From NCBI RefSeq assembly GCF_027596085.1, contig NC_072456.1, positions 26,971,169 to 27,035,168 on the forward strand: DNA of 64,000 nucleotides. Reading direction: 5' to 3'. The DNA is from Anoplopoma fimbria (taxonomy: Eukaryota > Chordata > Actinopteri > Perciformes > Anoplopomatidae). Below, piece by piece: positions 1-51,090 of the stretch (within the stretch, counting starts at the first letter, position 1; each line of letters starts with the position of its first letter). The notes below the pieces were generated by a model. That model was not told the origin of the DNA and searched no databases. It worked only from the letters and a program-made list of their open reading frames with translations. The translations under genes and the position numbers were made by a program.

Positions 1-1048
1 TTAAACTAAAACCATTTACTAATCACAAATAAAAAAAACAAACAAGATAAGATCAATGAATTAAAAAGATATTTAACACAAACAAAACATTAAAGTCATC
101 CCTGCTTTCAAAAATGCATAAGACTTATAATAATGTCATCTCTACAACCTGCACTCTTTCTGGTGAAAGTGCTTAAAAAGTTTTTTGATACAGAAAGATT
201 TTAAAACTACAATATTTTATAAACATGCAAGATTTTATGTACGTGTCCTGGTTGATGCAATTTGACAGTTTGTTTCAAGTGTGTCAACTCTTTTAAGTGC
301 ATTTTTTTTTATGTTGTTTTAAACTTTTGTTAAAGTTTGTTATTAATGTTTTTATGTGATTAAACTTTTACGCTGCCATCCTGGCTAGGACCCCCTTGTT
401 TCAGTGATTTAAAATCTGAATGGGATTACCCTGGAGAAATAAAGGTTAAATAAAATGTAATAAAAAAAGAAGATATGCTAGACAAATTCTCTAGCATGCA
501 AACATCTACTGCAAATAGCAACAGCAATGGATAATTATTAAGGCTGTATATTTGCAAAAATAGGCGATATGATACGTATCATGATACCGGGGTTTGATTC
601 AACATATTGCTGTTTTACGTTATTATTATTATGATGTTGTTTTACTGAGTTGTTTTTGTCTTTGCTATATTTGTTTGTGTAGCACTTTGGTCAAATGTTT
701 TTAAATGTGCTTTATGAATACATTTGGATTGGATACATAGCGATACTGTTATCAAGGCAATATATAAATCAAAATATAGGAAAACTGTCTTTGTGTGAAG
801 AACATGCCATCATCTGCATAAAATCAGATTTTTTACAATTTACATTTATCAGTTTCTGTAACAACCAACATCACAGCATTACTTTTTGCACAATCTCAGC
901 CACAAATCTTTGCATCCTTGAGAATAGACACAGTATCACTAAACATAATATCACCACACATAACTGTATTAATGTTTTCTTGTCCCTCTAATACTTAGAA
1001 ACAGATATATTATAACAGTTATATAAGAAATATTCAGACATGTCTGAC
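1..1048. other. sh3rf1 intron (left end), AT-rich, no gene
   Basis: The sequence is AT-rich and non-coding. At about 350-455 it carries a LINE-tail-like stretch ending AATGGGATTACCCTGGAG and AATAAAGGTTAAATAAA. A related, more diverged copy is at about 3990-4100. Bases 1-37 recur at 1714-1750. Confidence 0.6.
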
Positions 1049-40270
<39,222 letters not shown>

Positions 40271-40576
40271 TCTCTCGCGTGCTCCGCCACTACTTCAGCA
40301 GAAGAGACATGATTCGTGTTTGGAAGCAGGACCAGTTCGCTGTCACGTCACTCCCATACCTCGGCTGTGGCCATGGCATCTGCATCAGCTACAGAAACAG
40401 GGTCAAGACAAGCAAATGAATCAACTGTCAGTGTGCACACAAGAAATAGGTCATAGTAAGCCCCGGGGTGGCCAAACTATGGCCCCCTGCCTGTTTCAAA
40501 AAAGTAAACTAAGAGTATGGCATGAGCATATTTCTAATAAATTGCACTGTATGTATATTACACATCTTATTTGATA

Positions 40577-40850
40577 CCATAGACTGTATATAGTAGAAGT
40601 GGACGTAGTCATTGTGACCTATACCCTGCTTTATGGTCTGTCTGACTCTAAATGGAGCATCATTTACTAAATGAACATCATGCTGTATTGAAGAAGACTT
40701 GAAACTAGAGATTGAGACCATAAACTCATGTTTACAATGTTTACTGAGGGAATAAATCAAGAGAGAAGTAGAGTCATTTTCTCATAGACTTCTATACAAC
40801 CAGAGGAGTCGCCCCCTGGTGGACAGCAGAGAGAATGCAAGTTTAAAGAC
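40577..40850 (-). mobile_element. MITE family A copy (internally deleted)
   Basis: It starts with the family terminus ATAGACTGTATATAG and GTGGACGTAGTCATTGTGAC, jumps straight to CCTGCTTTATGGTCTGTC, then follows the core to GAGTCGCCCCCTGGTGGACA. Most of the terminal repeat is missing. Confidence 0.78.
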
Positions 40851-41381
40851 ACTTTTTCGCAATGGCTACATTTACGGTGAATGTCCACACTTAAAGTTGC
40901 AATAAAACTCTAGTTAGAGTTTTAAAGTATTACATTTATTTTAATCAAATGTAAAAGCAGCAGCTGCAGAATTACTTTCTGTGATATGTGGGCACATCAG
41001 TAAACGACGGTAATGTCAAACTGATTTTGTAGTGTGTTGTTATTTTGATAGAAAAATGTATTCTCTATGTTGTTTTCTGGTCTAGAAACACTGATTCACT
41101 GATTGTAAGCATTAAACAGGCATCACATATTTTAAAAATATGTGCTTAATTTATTGAGCACATGAAGATATAACACTAACAGCTCACAAACTGACTCATT
41201 CACACCACATTTAAAAATCGCAGCCAAGTGATGAGCTGGCAAAAACACAAAAAAGCACTACTGTCATTAGAGTCATGAATTAAGAGATTTAAAGCCACGT
41301 TAATCCGATTAACTTGACAGCAGATAATTACACCTAGAAAAACATTGATCCTGATCCTGTACAGTCTACACGCCTTCTTCG

Positions 41382-41414
<33 letters not shown>

Positions 41415-41499
41415 GTGCAACAAAAAAAAAAGAGAAGAGAAAGCAGTGAGAGACTGTGATTTGTCTTTCAAGACTGAAAACATGAAGAGAAATTCATCA

Positions 41500-42300
41500 A
41501 AAAGTCAAATTACTCTGTCTGGTGATTAATAAATAATACTACTACTAAATCAGCCTGTTGTTAAGATAAGATAAGATAAAATAATCCTTTATTAGTCCCG
41601 CAGCGGGGAAATGTACAGGATTACAGCAGCATAGAGGACAGTGCAAACAAGAGACATAGTAAAAAATTAAAATTAAAAAAAAAAGATCAAAAATAAGTAT
41701 TATAAATAGCAAAAATCAGACTGTTGTTTAATATCATAATAATACATTTAAAAAATATAAATACTTAAAAAAATTAAAAAGTCAAATTACTTTGTCTGGT
41801 GATTAATAAATAATAATAATAATAATAATAATATTAAATCAGACTGTTGTTTTATATCATAATAAAACATTTTTTAAATATAAATACTTTAAAAAAAAAA
41901 AAAAAACATGAAAAAGTCAAATTAGTTTGTCTGGTGATTAATAAATAATACTACTAAATCAGACTGTTATTCTATATCATAATAATACATTTAAAAAATA
42001 TAAATATTTTTTTAAAAATATAAATATTTTTAAAAAAATGAAAAAGTCAAATTACTTTGTCTGGTGATTAATACATAATAATACTACTAAATCAGACTGT
42101 TGTTTTATATCATAATAATACATTTAAAAAATATAAATATTTTAAAAAAAATGAAAAAGTCAAATTAGTTTGTCTGGTGATTAATAAACAATAATAATAT
42201 TAAATCAGACTGTTGTTTAATATCATAACAATACAATTAAAAAATATAAATATTTTTAAAAAAAATGAAAAAGTCAAATTAGTTTGTCTGGTGATTAATA

Positions 42301-42333
<33 letters not shown>

Positions 42334-42390
42334 AAATCAGCCTGTTGTTTAATATCATAACAATACAATTAAAAAATATAAATACTAAAA
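41500..42390. repeat. minisatellite, about six units of 113-135 bp
   Basis: The unit contains GTCAAATTACTTTGTCTGGT, GATTAATAAATAATA and AAATCAGACTGTTGTTT. The GTCAAATTA anchor occurs at 41504, 41781, 41916, 42046, 42159 and 42273. The first unit is 277 bases long because of an insertion (41563-41712). Confidence 0.9.
41563..41712 (+). mobile_element. 150 bp retroposed fragment with 16 bp target-site duplication
   Basis: The insert starts AAGATAAGATAAGATAAAAT, continues CTTTATTAGTCCCGCAGCGG, a common fish repeat tail, and ends A-rich. The flanks AAATCAGCCTGTTGTT (41547-41562) and AAATCAGACTGTTGTT (41713-41728) differ at one base, as expected for a target-site duplication. Confidence 0.75.
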
Positions 42391-42618
42391 GCGCTGAACG
42401 ATAGTATCGTTTTTATAATATCGCGAGATTTAAAAAAAACAACCAAAAACTAGCAAATTAAAGTAAGTTCGCTCGCGAGGCGTCTCTATCTTTTAATAAA
42501 CTTTTTTAAAATACAAGTCTTACAGCTCTCATACTTTACAGAATGATTTTTATAACTTCTAAGACAAAAAATAAATTATTAAACTCTTAAAAAAAAACAC
42601 TAAATTAAATGTGCTCAC

Positions 42619-42900
42619 CTCTGTCCGGGCGGGGCTCCTCCTCCTCCTCTCGTGTCTCCCAATGTTTCCACTTCCTGCTTTAACAAGCTGCCTTAGAGTG
42701 CTCCGCACAAATACCCGGATGCTCAGCTGCCTCCACCAGGTGTGCACAGGTGTAGTACGCGTGCACTTCTGTCAGATACTCCAGCAGAGGAGGGTGCACG
42801 GGAAGAACAACGGGACTGCGACGGCAGAGAGCAGCGCCATGCTAGCAGAGCGCTAGTCCGCTACTTCTGCCGTGTGGACGGCGAGGCTGCAGACAGGCAG
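42619..42900 (-). other. sh3rf1: probable non-coding first exon of sh3rf1
   Basis: A strong donor (CAGAG then GTGAGC) at 42619/42618 on the minus strand closes a GC- and CpG-rich block just upstream of the RING exon. As I recall, POSH genes have a 5'-UTR first exon followed by a coding exon with the RING. The 5' limit given is a guess, since no transcription start can be read. The short + strand frames here are not conserved. Confidence 0.6.
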
Positions 42901-42985
42901 AGCGAGGGGGCGGGGCCAGGGGGCGTGGCCTGTGTGAGTGCGGCCTTCACGCACTGTAGGAAAGGGGACGACTGTGAATAAACGC
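42840..42985 (-). promoter_or_regulatory. sh3rf1: CpG-rich promoter of sh3rf1 with GC boxes
   Basis: This stretch is the upstream part of the most CpG-dense block between the two genes. It carries two GC-box-like motifs close together, GGGGGCGGGGCC and GGGGGCGTGGCC, at about 42905-42932, and no TATA box in the expected place. Beyond about 43000 the sequence turns abruptly T-rich, which bounds the island. This fits a TATA-less housekeeping promoter. Confidence 0.6.
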
Positions 42986-43009
42986 GCCAAATGATGACTG
43001 TGACGTTTA

Positions 43010-43470
43010 CATAATTTTTTTTTTTTTATTATTTGTTTATTCGTATTTGATCAAATGTATGTTTTATTACGCATTGTGTTTTATTCTCCATCTTTATTTT
43101 ATTTTTTATTTTTTATTTTTTTTTTTTTGTATTTTATTTTATTTTTTTTTATTTTCATATATATTATGTCTATTATTTCTTATTGTTTTATTCTCCATCT
43201 TTTTTTATTTTATTTATTTTTTACTTTATTATTATTTATTTTTTTATATATATTATGTTTTATTCTCCATCTTTTTTTTTTTTTTTTACCCCTTACTGTT
43301 AATTGATTAATTACCTATTTATGTTTTTACTTTATTATTATTTTATTTTTATATATTGTGTTTTATTCTCCATCTTCATGTATTCATCTTGCATTTTTTT
43401 ATTATTATTTTCTTATTATTGTGTGTTTTATTTTCAATCTTATTTTCAGTGTTTCTATTATTCTAAATTA
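43010..43470 (+). repeat. T-rich block with repeated TGTTTTATTCTCCATCTT motif
   Basis: The motif recurs at about 43077, 43187, 43257 and 43361, then as TGTTTTATTTTCAATCTTA at 43424. The same motif pair, with TTCATGTATTCATCTTG, is at 47610-47840, so the two are one repeat family. Leu/Phe/Tyr-rich frames here are artefacts. Confidence 0.75.
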
Positions 43471-43654
43471 TGATTATGTAGTTATTGAATTTACACTTAT
43501 TGAAAATATTAATATGACCATTTATTTAATTTAAAAAGTTTGTTCATAAAACAGAGACTGAATCCCTTACTATTAAATTATTTATTTGCTTATTTATGTT
43601 TTAAATGTATTATATTATTCTTATTAGTAATGTTATTTGTTTTAATAGTAATAA

Positions 43655-43704
43655 TATTCATAATAATAATAATAATAATAATTATTATTATTATTATTAT
43701 ATAT
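43655..43704. repeat. (AAT)n-(ATT)n palindromic microsatellite
   Basis: A run of AAT units is directly followed by ATT units, so the strand can fold on itself. The surroundings to 43870 are AT-rich and similar in composition. Confidence 0.9.
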
Positions 43705-45129
43705 TATTAAGGTATTTACCTAATCATTAGTAGTAGTATTAATAATGATAATAATAATTATAATATTGTGGTTTCTATTTTTATCATTATTATAATGTAG
43801 TAATGGAACTCACTTAACAATATTATTATTAATACCATTTATTTAGCTATTTATTTATTTTTCTCCCTGCTCCGCCTTCTCCTCTGACATACCTGCATAT
43901 TCCTTTGGTCACAGTTATTCATATATAAATATATGAACCAGTAACACACTTTCATACATGCACTAAAAACACTTGATAATCACCTTTTAACAAAAATACA
44001 ACAAAAAATATGTAGCATATTCTGTTTGTGTTTACACGGTAAATATATATAAATAAATAACAGTTTATTCCACTAAAAATAACAAGCCTGATTGGTATTT
44101 TTTGTGGGAAGTGTCTTTGTAACTACATCTGCATGTTTGCATCTTATTTTGTGTGTTTTTTCTCGCTGTATAATATCAACTTAGTCGTTTTGTATCATGA
44201 TTTTACTTCTGGTTCTGTCTACTTTGTTTTCATAATGGAAGAGAACTCTCAGTGCTTTAATGCTTATCATGTTATAAAACTACCAGCTTCTAAAAACAAC
44301 AAAATAATCACTAATATGTCATTATTCTCTTCCAAAAGTACTCTTTAAGCCAAATCCTGTAGTTGATTTCTGCTGGAGTAGTCCTCAGTAGTGAAATTTC
44401 CGAGGCGCACTCAAAGGCATCGTCTCTAATGATGTGTCAAAAAAGCAGCATTTAGAGTGGAAAATAACCTGTTATTCATTTAATTATTCAGCCACACTTA
44501 TGGACATGTTGTGTTATGAACTGAAAGATGATTACATTATTGGTAAACTTAATTTATCTCCAAAATATGGATGTTTTCTTTGATGCATTTCAGAATCAGG
44601 ATCTGGTGAAGTAGATTTTTGCCTACAAATGATTTGCTTGTATTGGTGCAAATCATGAACATAGTAAGAGAAAAAAATATTAAGAATTCAAGAAAATATT
44701 GCAAAAATTCAGAAACATAAAATTACATAAAAAATATGAAATAAATACTATAAAATATGCACATTTTATTTAGTTAAAATGAAAGAACTATTCTCTGTTT
44801 ATTAACAGTTATTTAACCCTCAGATAAATCCCTGGTCTACTCACTCTCTAAGATTTTCCTTTCCTCTTATTTTCACAACATAACACAGCTTAAAGAGCAG
44901 TGAGGAGTGAATAGAGACATCTGGTGGGTTTTTTGGGGTGAAAGTGAGCTGAAACACAATACTTTCTCAGTCTAATGTCAAAGTCACACATTCAGGATGT
45001 TGATGCTCCAGTTTCACTCCTAACATGACGAACAAGATGTCATGTTATCCTGGTAGCTTTAAACATTTTTTAAATAATATGAAAATATAATTGTTCTTAT
45101 GGCGTTCAATGTGATCTGTGCATTGCCAA

Positions 45130-45430
45130 CATGTTATTAAGTCTCCTTGTAGTGTTTTCTTTTTTATCATTTTGTGTCTCTCTGTAGCAATTCTGTGTCT
45201 TTGAGGCCATTTGGTGTCTTTTTGGGTTGTTTTGCGTCTCTGTGTAGTCTTGGTGGTCGTTTTGTTTCTCTGTTTCTCTTTGTAGTGATTTGATATCTTT
45301 CCTGGTTGTTTAATGTCTCCTTTGTGGTCATTTTGTGTCTTTTGTTGGTTGTTTTATGTCCCCTTGTAGTATTTTCGTGTCTCTTTGTGGCCATTTTGTT
45401 TCTGTTAATGTTGTTTTATGTCTCTTTCCA
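45130..45430. repeat. degenerate minisatellite, TTTTGTGTCTCTTTGTAGT type
   Basis: Imperfect units of about 20-40 bases such as TTTTGTGTCTCTCTGTAG and TTTCGTGTCTCTTTGTGG. They are the reverse complement of the motif at 50470-51090, and the same motif recurs at 46260-46490. Confidence 0.8.
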
Positions 45431-46259
45431 GTCATTTATATAACATAAGTTGTAAATGCTGCTTTTGATCATACTCTCCTGTATCTTTTTCTTGAAGCAA
45501 AAGCAAACTGATGGATCTATTTTTGGCCGATATAAACACAGACAACAGGGAGACGGAGAGAACTTTTCCAAAGGCGACGCTTTTCATTACAAAAAAAAGA
45601 AAAATGCATTTGAAATAGACCTCTGACTCTTTATAACCTGCGAGGCAGAAGCACAAAACCACTCGGGTTTGTTGAGATGAGAGGAGGCGTCATAAACAAG
45701 TGATTTATTAGCGTCTCACTCCGAGGACGCTGCATATCAAGCAGGAGGGAGAGATGAAGGGGAGGAGGGAGGGATGAAGGGGAGGAGGAGAGAAAAGAGC
45801 AATAAAGGAGGAGATTTATGTGGAGGTGGCTCTCCTCCGTCACAGCAGATCCCACGGGAGCTTCAGGAGCCTTCAGGTCGTATTTCCTCAGCGTGAAGAG
45901 GCGGCGAGGCCTCCTCCAACACAATGCCCCCCCCAACCTCCTTTTTTCTGCTTGACCCCCATGTGTTACCACGGACACACTCACATTCTGCACACACACA
46001 CACACCCCGTGTGATGGAGGTGACAGCTGTGTTGCTGCCTATAAATGGAGGACGAGGAGAGCAGGAGAGGACACGATAAGACATACGTCCCAATTTCATG
46101 GAATGGATGAACCTTGACAGAAATACGGCCTCCCTCTTACGCTCCATTACTGTAAACACGGAGCGGATTATGAGACGAGACGCTGGGAAGAAATACAAAA
46201 GACCTCACCATGTCTCCTTCAAAGAACAGAGAGACTAAAGAGGTGTTTAGCCTCGTTTT

Positions 46260-46490
46260 GTCGTTGTTATGTGTGTTTTTGTGGTAATTTTGTGCATTTT
46301 TTTGCCCTTTTCTGTCCATTTGTGTCATATTGTATCCTTCTAGTATTTTTGTGTCTCTTCATAGTAAACTTTTTTGGTGGTTTTGAGTCTCTTTGTGATC
46401 ATTTTGTGTCTTTATAGTAATTTTGTGTTTCTATGAAGCAGTTTTTTTGTCTCTTTGTGGTCCTTCTGAGTCTCTTCCTGGTTGGTACTC
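46260..46490. repeat. degenerate minisatellite, same motif as 45130-45430
   Basis: Imperfect TTTTGTGT.TCTTTGTGGT units, directly followed by a MITE A copy. Confidence 0.7.
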
Positions 46491-46547
46491 GTCTCCTTGA
46501 CTGACATTTTGCAGGTGAAGGCCAGTGAATCCAAAGCTTCCTGTCTT

Positions 46548-46925
46548 AAAGCTGCATTCTCTCTCCTGTCCACCAGGGGGCGACTCCTCTGGTTGTATAG
46601 AAGTCTATGAGAAAATGACTCTACTTCTCTCTTGATTTATTCCCTCAGTAAACATTGTAAACATGAGTTTATGGTCTCAATCTCTAGTTTCAAGTCTTCT
46701 TCAATACAGCATGATGTTCATTTAGTAAATGATGCTCCATTTAGAGTCAAACAGACCATAAAGCAGGGGATGCTTTAGGGCGGGGCTACACACTGATTGA
46801 CAGGTCTCTACGTCACTCTCAGTCCAGATATGGTCACTTCTGTTTATCGGTTGTAAAAACAACATGGGCGAAGGCCGCAATCCAAGATGGCGACAGCTAA
46901 ATCGACCGGTCCACAAACCAATGCC
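46548..46925 (+). mobile_element. MITE family A copy (core plus right terminal repeat)
   Basis: The core is nearly identical to 23085-23345, followed by a terminal-repeat part with GGTTGTAAAAACAACATGG and GGTCCACAAACCAATGCC. The extreme terminus is missing. Confidence 0.78.
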
Positions 46926-47589
46926 TGATCACTATTCCATCCATGACTCTAAATAGATGTTTAAGATAAAAAGTAATGAAATGCAGAACACAACACAGAG
47001 CCATCATTCACAGGTTTGTTCACAAGTTGACAGAACGACATAATTCACCTTCTAAAACAATGATGTCTGAAACAAAACCAGACCACAATCTCTCAGGCTT
47101 TATGTTCCGTTAGGATCAGGACTCTCTCGTCCGCTGATCTCCATTTGTTCTCCTCTGATAAGTCTTTCAGACGTACTAACTCATCCGGAGGCTCCCTGCT
47201 TTACAATGAGACCAGGGACCAAAGCTGAATGTCAATGAACGACGCCTGATAACGGATGAACGAACAGACTCCTCCGATTTTTTCTTTTCCTCTGGGAGCC
47301 GAGAGCACGCCGGCCTCAGGCCTTATGGAAAAATCTGTTCAAGAATTAATGAATTTCTTCCAGAGCATCATGTCAAACAGAGGAGATGGGTCGGAGGGTT
47401 TGAGACTGTGTCCTATAAGTCTTCTCTTCTGGTTTTCCTCATCGTCTAATTTTAGTGCAGTTATCATATGAAGCAGAAATCATGAACAAAAAACTGAAGA
47501 GATGCGTCTCATTCTGTTCTAACAGATGAACTGTGATGGTAGAGAATGCACTGGAGGCAAAATACTCATCTCCTCTTATGGGTGCTGAT

Positions 47590-47960
47590 TTAAATATTGT
47601 TATTATTATTATTCAGCATGTTTTATTCTCAATTTTATATTATGCATTCCATGTATTTATTACATTTATTTTTTTCTTATTTATTTATTCATATTTTTAT
47701 CAAATATTTATATTATTAGGCAGTGTGTTTTATTCTCCATCTTCATGTATTCATCTTGTTCTAAATGTTTATATTTCTTATTTTATTTTATATTATTTAT
47801 TTTATCAAGTGTGTTTTATTTTCAATCTTATTTTCAGCGTTTTATGTTCTATATCTATTTTTTCTTATTGTAAAGCACTTTGTGATGCATTCCTTGTAAG
47901 GAAGATGCAATACATTTAATTATTATTATTATTATCATTATAATTAATATTATCTTCTAA
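47590..47960 (+). repeat. T-rich dispersed repeat, second copy of the 43010-43470 family
   Basis: It contains TGTTTTATTCTCCATCTTC, ATGTATTCATCTTG and GTGTGTTTTATTTTCAATCT as at 43361-43440, then a tail TAAAGCACTTTGTGATGCA. The tail suggests a retroelement 3' end. Confidence 0.65.
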
Positions 47961-48984
47961 TTAATATTATTATTATTATTATTAAGCTCATTACTATTCA
48001 TGTCTTTTTGTGAAAAACTAGTTATCGTCTAGTTTAGAAAGTGAAAAACAAAATTCTCACTCAGACAATTTAAAAGTAATAAATAAAAAAAGTTTACATT
48101 TAAATCAACAGTTCACATGTTTTCTGGGGCTGCACTGAACTAAAGCATTTCTGGAATAATATAAATAGAACTATCAAAGATAATATGGGACGTGCTGTTC
48201 CACACAGCTGCACTGTGATGCACATAAAGGAACAAAGAGGAGATGGATAACTGGAAATATAATTCTGCTTACAGCCAGCAATAAAAGTTAGAAGAAGAAA
48301 CTGTTACAGAGCCTCAGGGGAGAATAATGCTTTGATATCAATTCAATGGAAAAGCTGACACACCAAATACAAATCAAAGACCATATTTTCAACAAAAAAA
48401 GGATAATTTACATGAAACATGTGGGTGAGTGACTTCAAAGAAAGAAATGAGCATTTAGTCAGCGCTCTTATTTTGGTGGGACATTTATCTGCATTCATGT
48501 GCCTCTTCTTCCAGGTTAAAATGCAGATCATAACTATCCACTCATGCATAATACAAGCCACATAAAAGAGAATGACCAAACCTGGAACAACAAACGAACA
48601 CGGTGACATCAAACGGCAGAAATATTAAATGAATCTTCTGCTCAACAGCTTTTGAATAACAGCCTAAATAAAGTTAGAGTGCAGAGAATCCAACTCATAT
48701 TTATGATGTTATCCAAAAGGCAATAACCATGATTTATAAATTGAAAACGAATGGGAAACAGATTTTGCATTTGCATATTCAATACGACATAAAATGTGCA
48801 ACTTCAGCATGAAAATACATGCTGGGATGCACATTTCAGTTTAATAACAACAGATTTTTTGCAGTTTAAGGCGAGTGACTACAGGCTAAAATAATTAAGA
48901 GATTTTAGTCTATTTGTCTTCCATAACACGTCTTCTTTCTGACTAGTGGAAAGAAAACATTAATTTAACTACTTTGTCTGTTTG

Positions 48985-49525
48985 CGTCTGTAGATTTCTC
49001 CTAAATTCACCAAAAGTTACCATTAGATAATGCCTCATTTGCATATTTAAACATAACATTTCAGAAAACTTGTAATACAAAAGATAATCATCTTAATGTC
49101 AGTAATCAACTGGTGAAGTTTCATGTTGATATCTATCAGTTATTTTTTTACCCTATTCACCTGTAGTGTCTTCAACATGTATGTAATTTAACTAAACATA
49201 TCTTTAAAGGACGTTTTCTCTAAATGAGTTTTTTCTCAGACTCTGATCCAGAAATCTCCACTTCAGTAGCTCTTACATACACCAAACTTTACAGCTTCAT
49301 TCCTCTCTATATTCTGAAGGTTAACACAGAGGGCTTTGTTCAGATATCATTCATAGCCTGATTTATACAACATTATATTACTCATAACATGGAGAAAATT
49401 GATTTTTGATGCCTGTTGACAGTATTTACTGATTTATGGAGCGATACAAAGAGATAATAAAAACCTTTGACTCTAATATATCAACAAAATAAAACAAGTA
49501 TTTTGAACCTGTCTTTATCCAAAGT
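48985..49525 (+). mobile_element. dispersed element family D, second copy
   Basis: Nearly identical to 13991-14545 for the first 400 bases (for example CTAAATTCACCAAAAGTTAC and GGACGTTTTCTCTAAATGAG), then about 80 percent similar. Same orientation as the first copy. Confidence 0.85.
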
Positions 49526-49909
49526 TGACTTATTTCTGTCCTGTGATGCTTCAGTCAGTTTCTTGGTTCTGCTCCGGCTCAGAGGAAAGACGCCCTCTTC
49601 TTCCTGTCACAGTGGATCAGGCGTGGTGTTAAAACACTGGAGGCTCTTGTTATATTATTCCACAGGGATTGTGACTACAAATAAATCCTGCCAGCTGACA
49701 GAAAGGTTAGAGCTGTGTTGAAGGACTGTGGATTAAAATAGTCTTGTGTACTCACCAGTGACCGCAGAGTCTGACGACGCGTGAAAAAGCAGAACGATTT
49801 TCTTTCAAACCTTCTCATTTTCAATCTGAGACGCTTAATAAAACATTTTTATAGAGTAGGACAGCGAATTTATGAGCACTGATATGTCACCTAGACACAC
49901 CGTACAGCC

Positions 49910-50420
49910 AGTAGAGGAAGAAGTACTCAGATCCCTCACTGCAGTAAAAGTTCAACACTGTGCAGATACTCTAAAAGTACAATAGTTACCTCTGAGATGT
50001 AGTACAGTAAAAAGTACATTATTTACCTCTGACGTGAAGTAGTACAGTAAAAAGTACTATATTCACCTCTGAGATGTAGTACAGTAAAAAGTACAGTATG
50101 TACCTCTGAATATAGTAAAAAGTACATTATTTACCTCTGAATATAGTCAAAAGTACAATATTTACCTCTGAATATAGTAAAAAGTACATTATTTACCTCT
50201 GAATATAGTCAAAAGTACAATATTTACCTCTGAATATAGTAAAAAGTACAATATGTACCTCTGAATATAGTAAAAAGTACATTATTTACCTCTGAATATA
50301 GTAAAAAGTACAGTATTTACCTCTGAATATAGTAAAAAGTACAATATTTACCTGAGATGTAGTACACTAAAAAGTACAATATGTACCTCTGAGATGTAGT
50401 AGAGAAGTATGAATTAGCAG
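49910..50420 (-). repeat. 31 bp minisatellite inside a family D end
   Basis: It begins GAGGAAGAAGTACTCAGATC, the reversed edge of family D, then about 12 units of roughly 31 bp of the type ATAGTAAAAAGTACAATATT plus TACCTCTGA. The first units carry GATGTAGTACAG instead of AATATAG. Confidence 0.85.
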
Positions 50421-50469
50421 ACCAGGTGTTAGCCCCCCCAACACCTACAAAATGTCAATTAGAGAGACA

Positions 50470-51090
50470 AGAACCAACCAGGAAGACTCAAAACGACCAC
50501 AAAGAAACATAATACGACATCTAAGTGACACAAAACAACTACAAAGAGACACAAAAGACTACAAAGACACCAAAAAGAACTACAAAGAGACACAGAAGAC
50601 TACAAAGACACCAAAAAGAACTACAAATAGACACAAAAGACTACAAAGAGACCAAAAAGAACTACAAATAGACACAAAAGACTACAAAGAGACCAAAAAG
50701 AACTACAAATAGACACAAAAGACTACAAAGAGACCAAAAAGAACTACAAATAGACACAAAAGACTACAAAGAGACCAAAAAGAACAACAAAGAGACGTAA
50801 AAAAGACTACAAAGACACCAAAAAGAACTACAAAGAGACGTAAAAAAGACTACAAAGACACCAAAAAGAACTACAAATAGACACAAAAGACTACAAAGAG
50901 ACCAAAAAGAACTACAAAGAGACACAAAAGACTACAAAGACACCAAAAAGAACTACAAATAGACACAAAAGTCTACAAAGACACCAAAAAGAACTACAAA
51001 GAGACACAAAAAACTTAAAAAAGACAAAAATGACCATAAATAGACACAAAACCACAGAGAGATACATAACGACTACAAAGAGACACAAAA
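50470..51090. repeat. 41 bp minisatellite
   Basis: The higher-order unit is GACACAAAAGACTACAAAGA plus GACCAAAAAGAACTACAAATA, made of two similar half-units of about 20 bases. Exact 41-base spacing holds from 50630 to 50780; the edges are more irregular. Frames through it are Lys/Thr-rich artefacts. Confidence 0.92.

Larger units (their letters stand above)
40271..42618 (-). other. sh3rf1 first intron and 5' UTR part
   Basis: This is the stretch between the probable donor at 42618 and the RING exon. It holds a short hAT-like fragment near 40458-40530 (GGGGTGGCCAAACTATGGCC), a MITE A copy, an ATC microsatellite (41381-41414) and a minisatellite. Nothing coding is seen. Confidence 0.6.

Noticed and set aside
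42611..42981. Short + strand frames in the CpG-rich block
   Set aside because: GC-rich sequence produces open frames by chance. The block is better explained as promoter and 5' UTR exon of sh3rf1.
43047..43310. Leu/Phe/Tyr-rich membrane-like frames
   Set aside because: They are translations of T-rich low-complexity DNA, not real membrane proteins.
50452..50712. Repetitive Lys/Thr frame and a CRISPR-like regular spacing
   Set aside because: It is a eukaryotic 41 bp minisatellite. There are no distinct spacers, and the unit itself is continuous.
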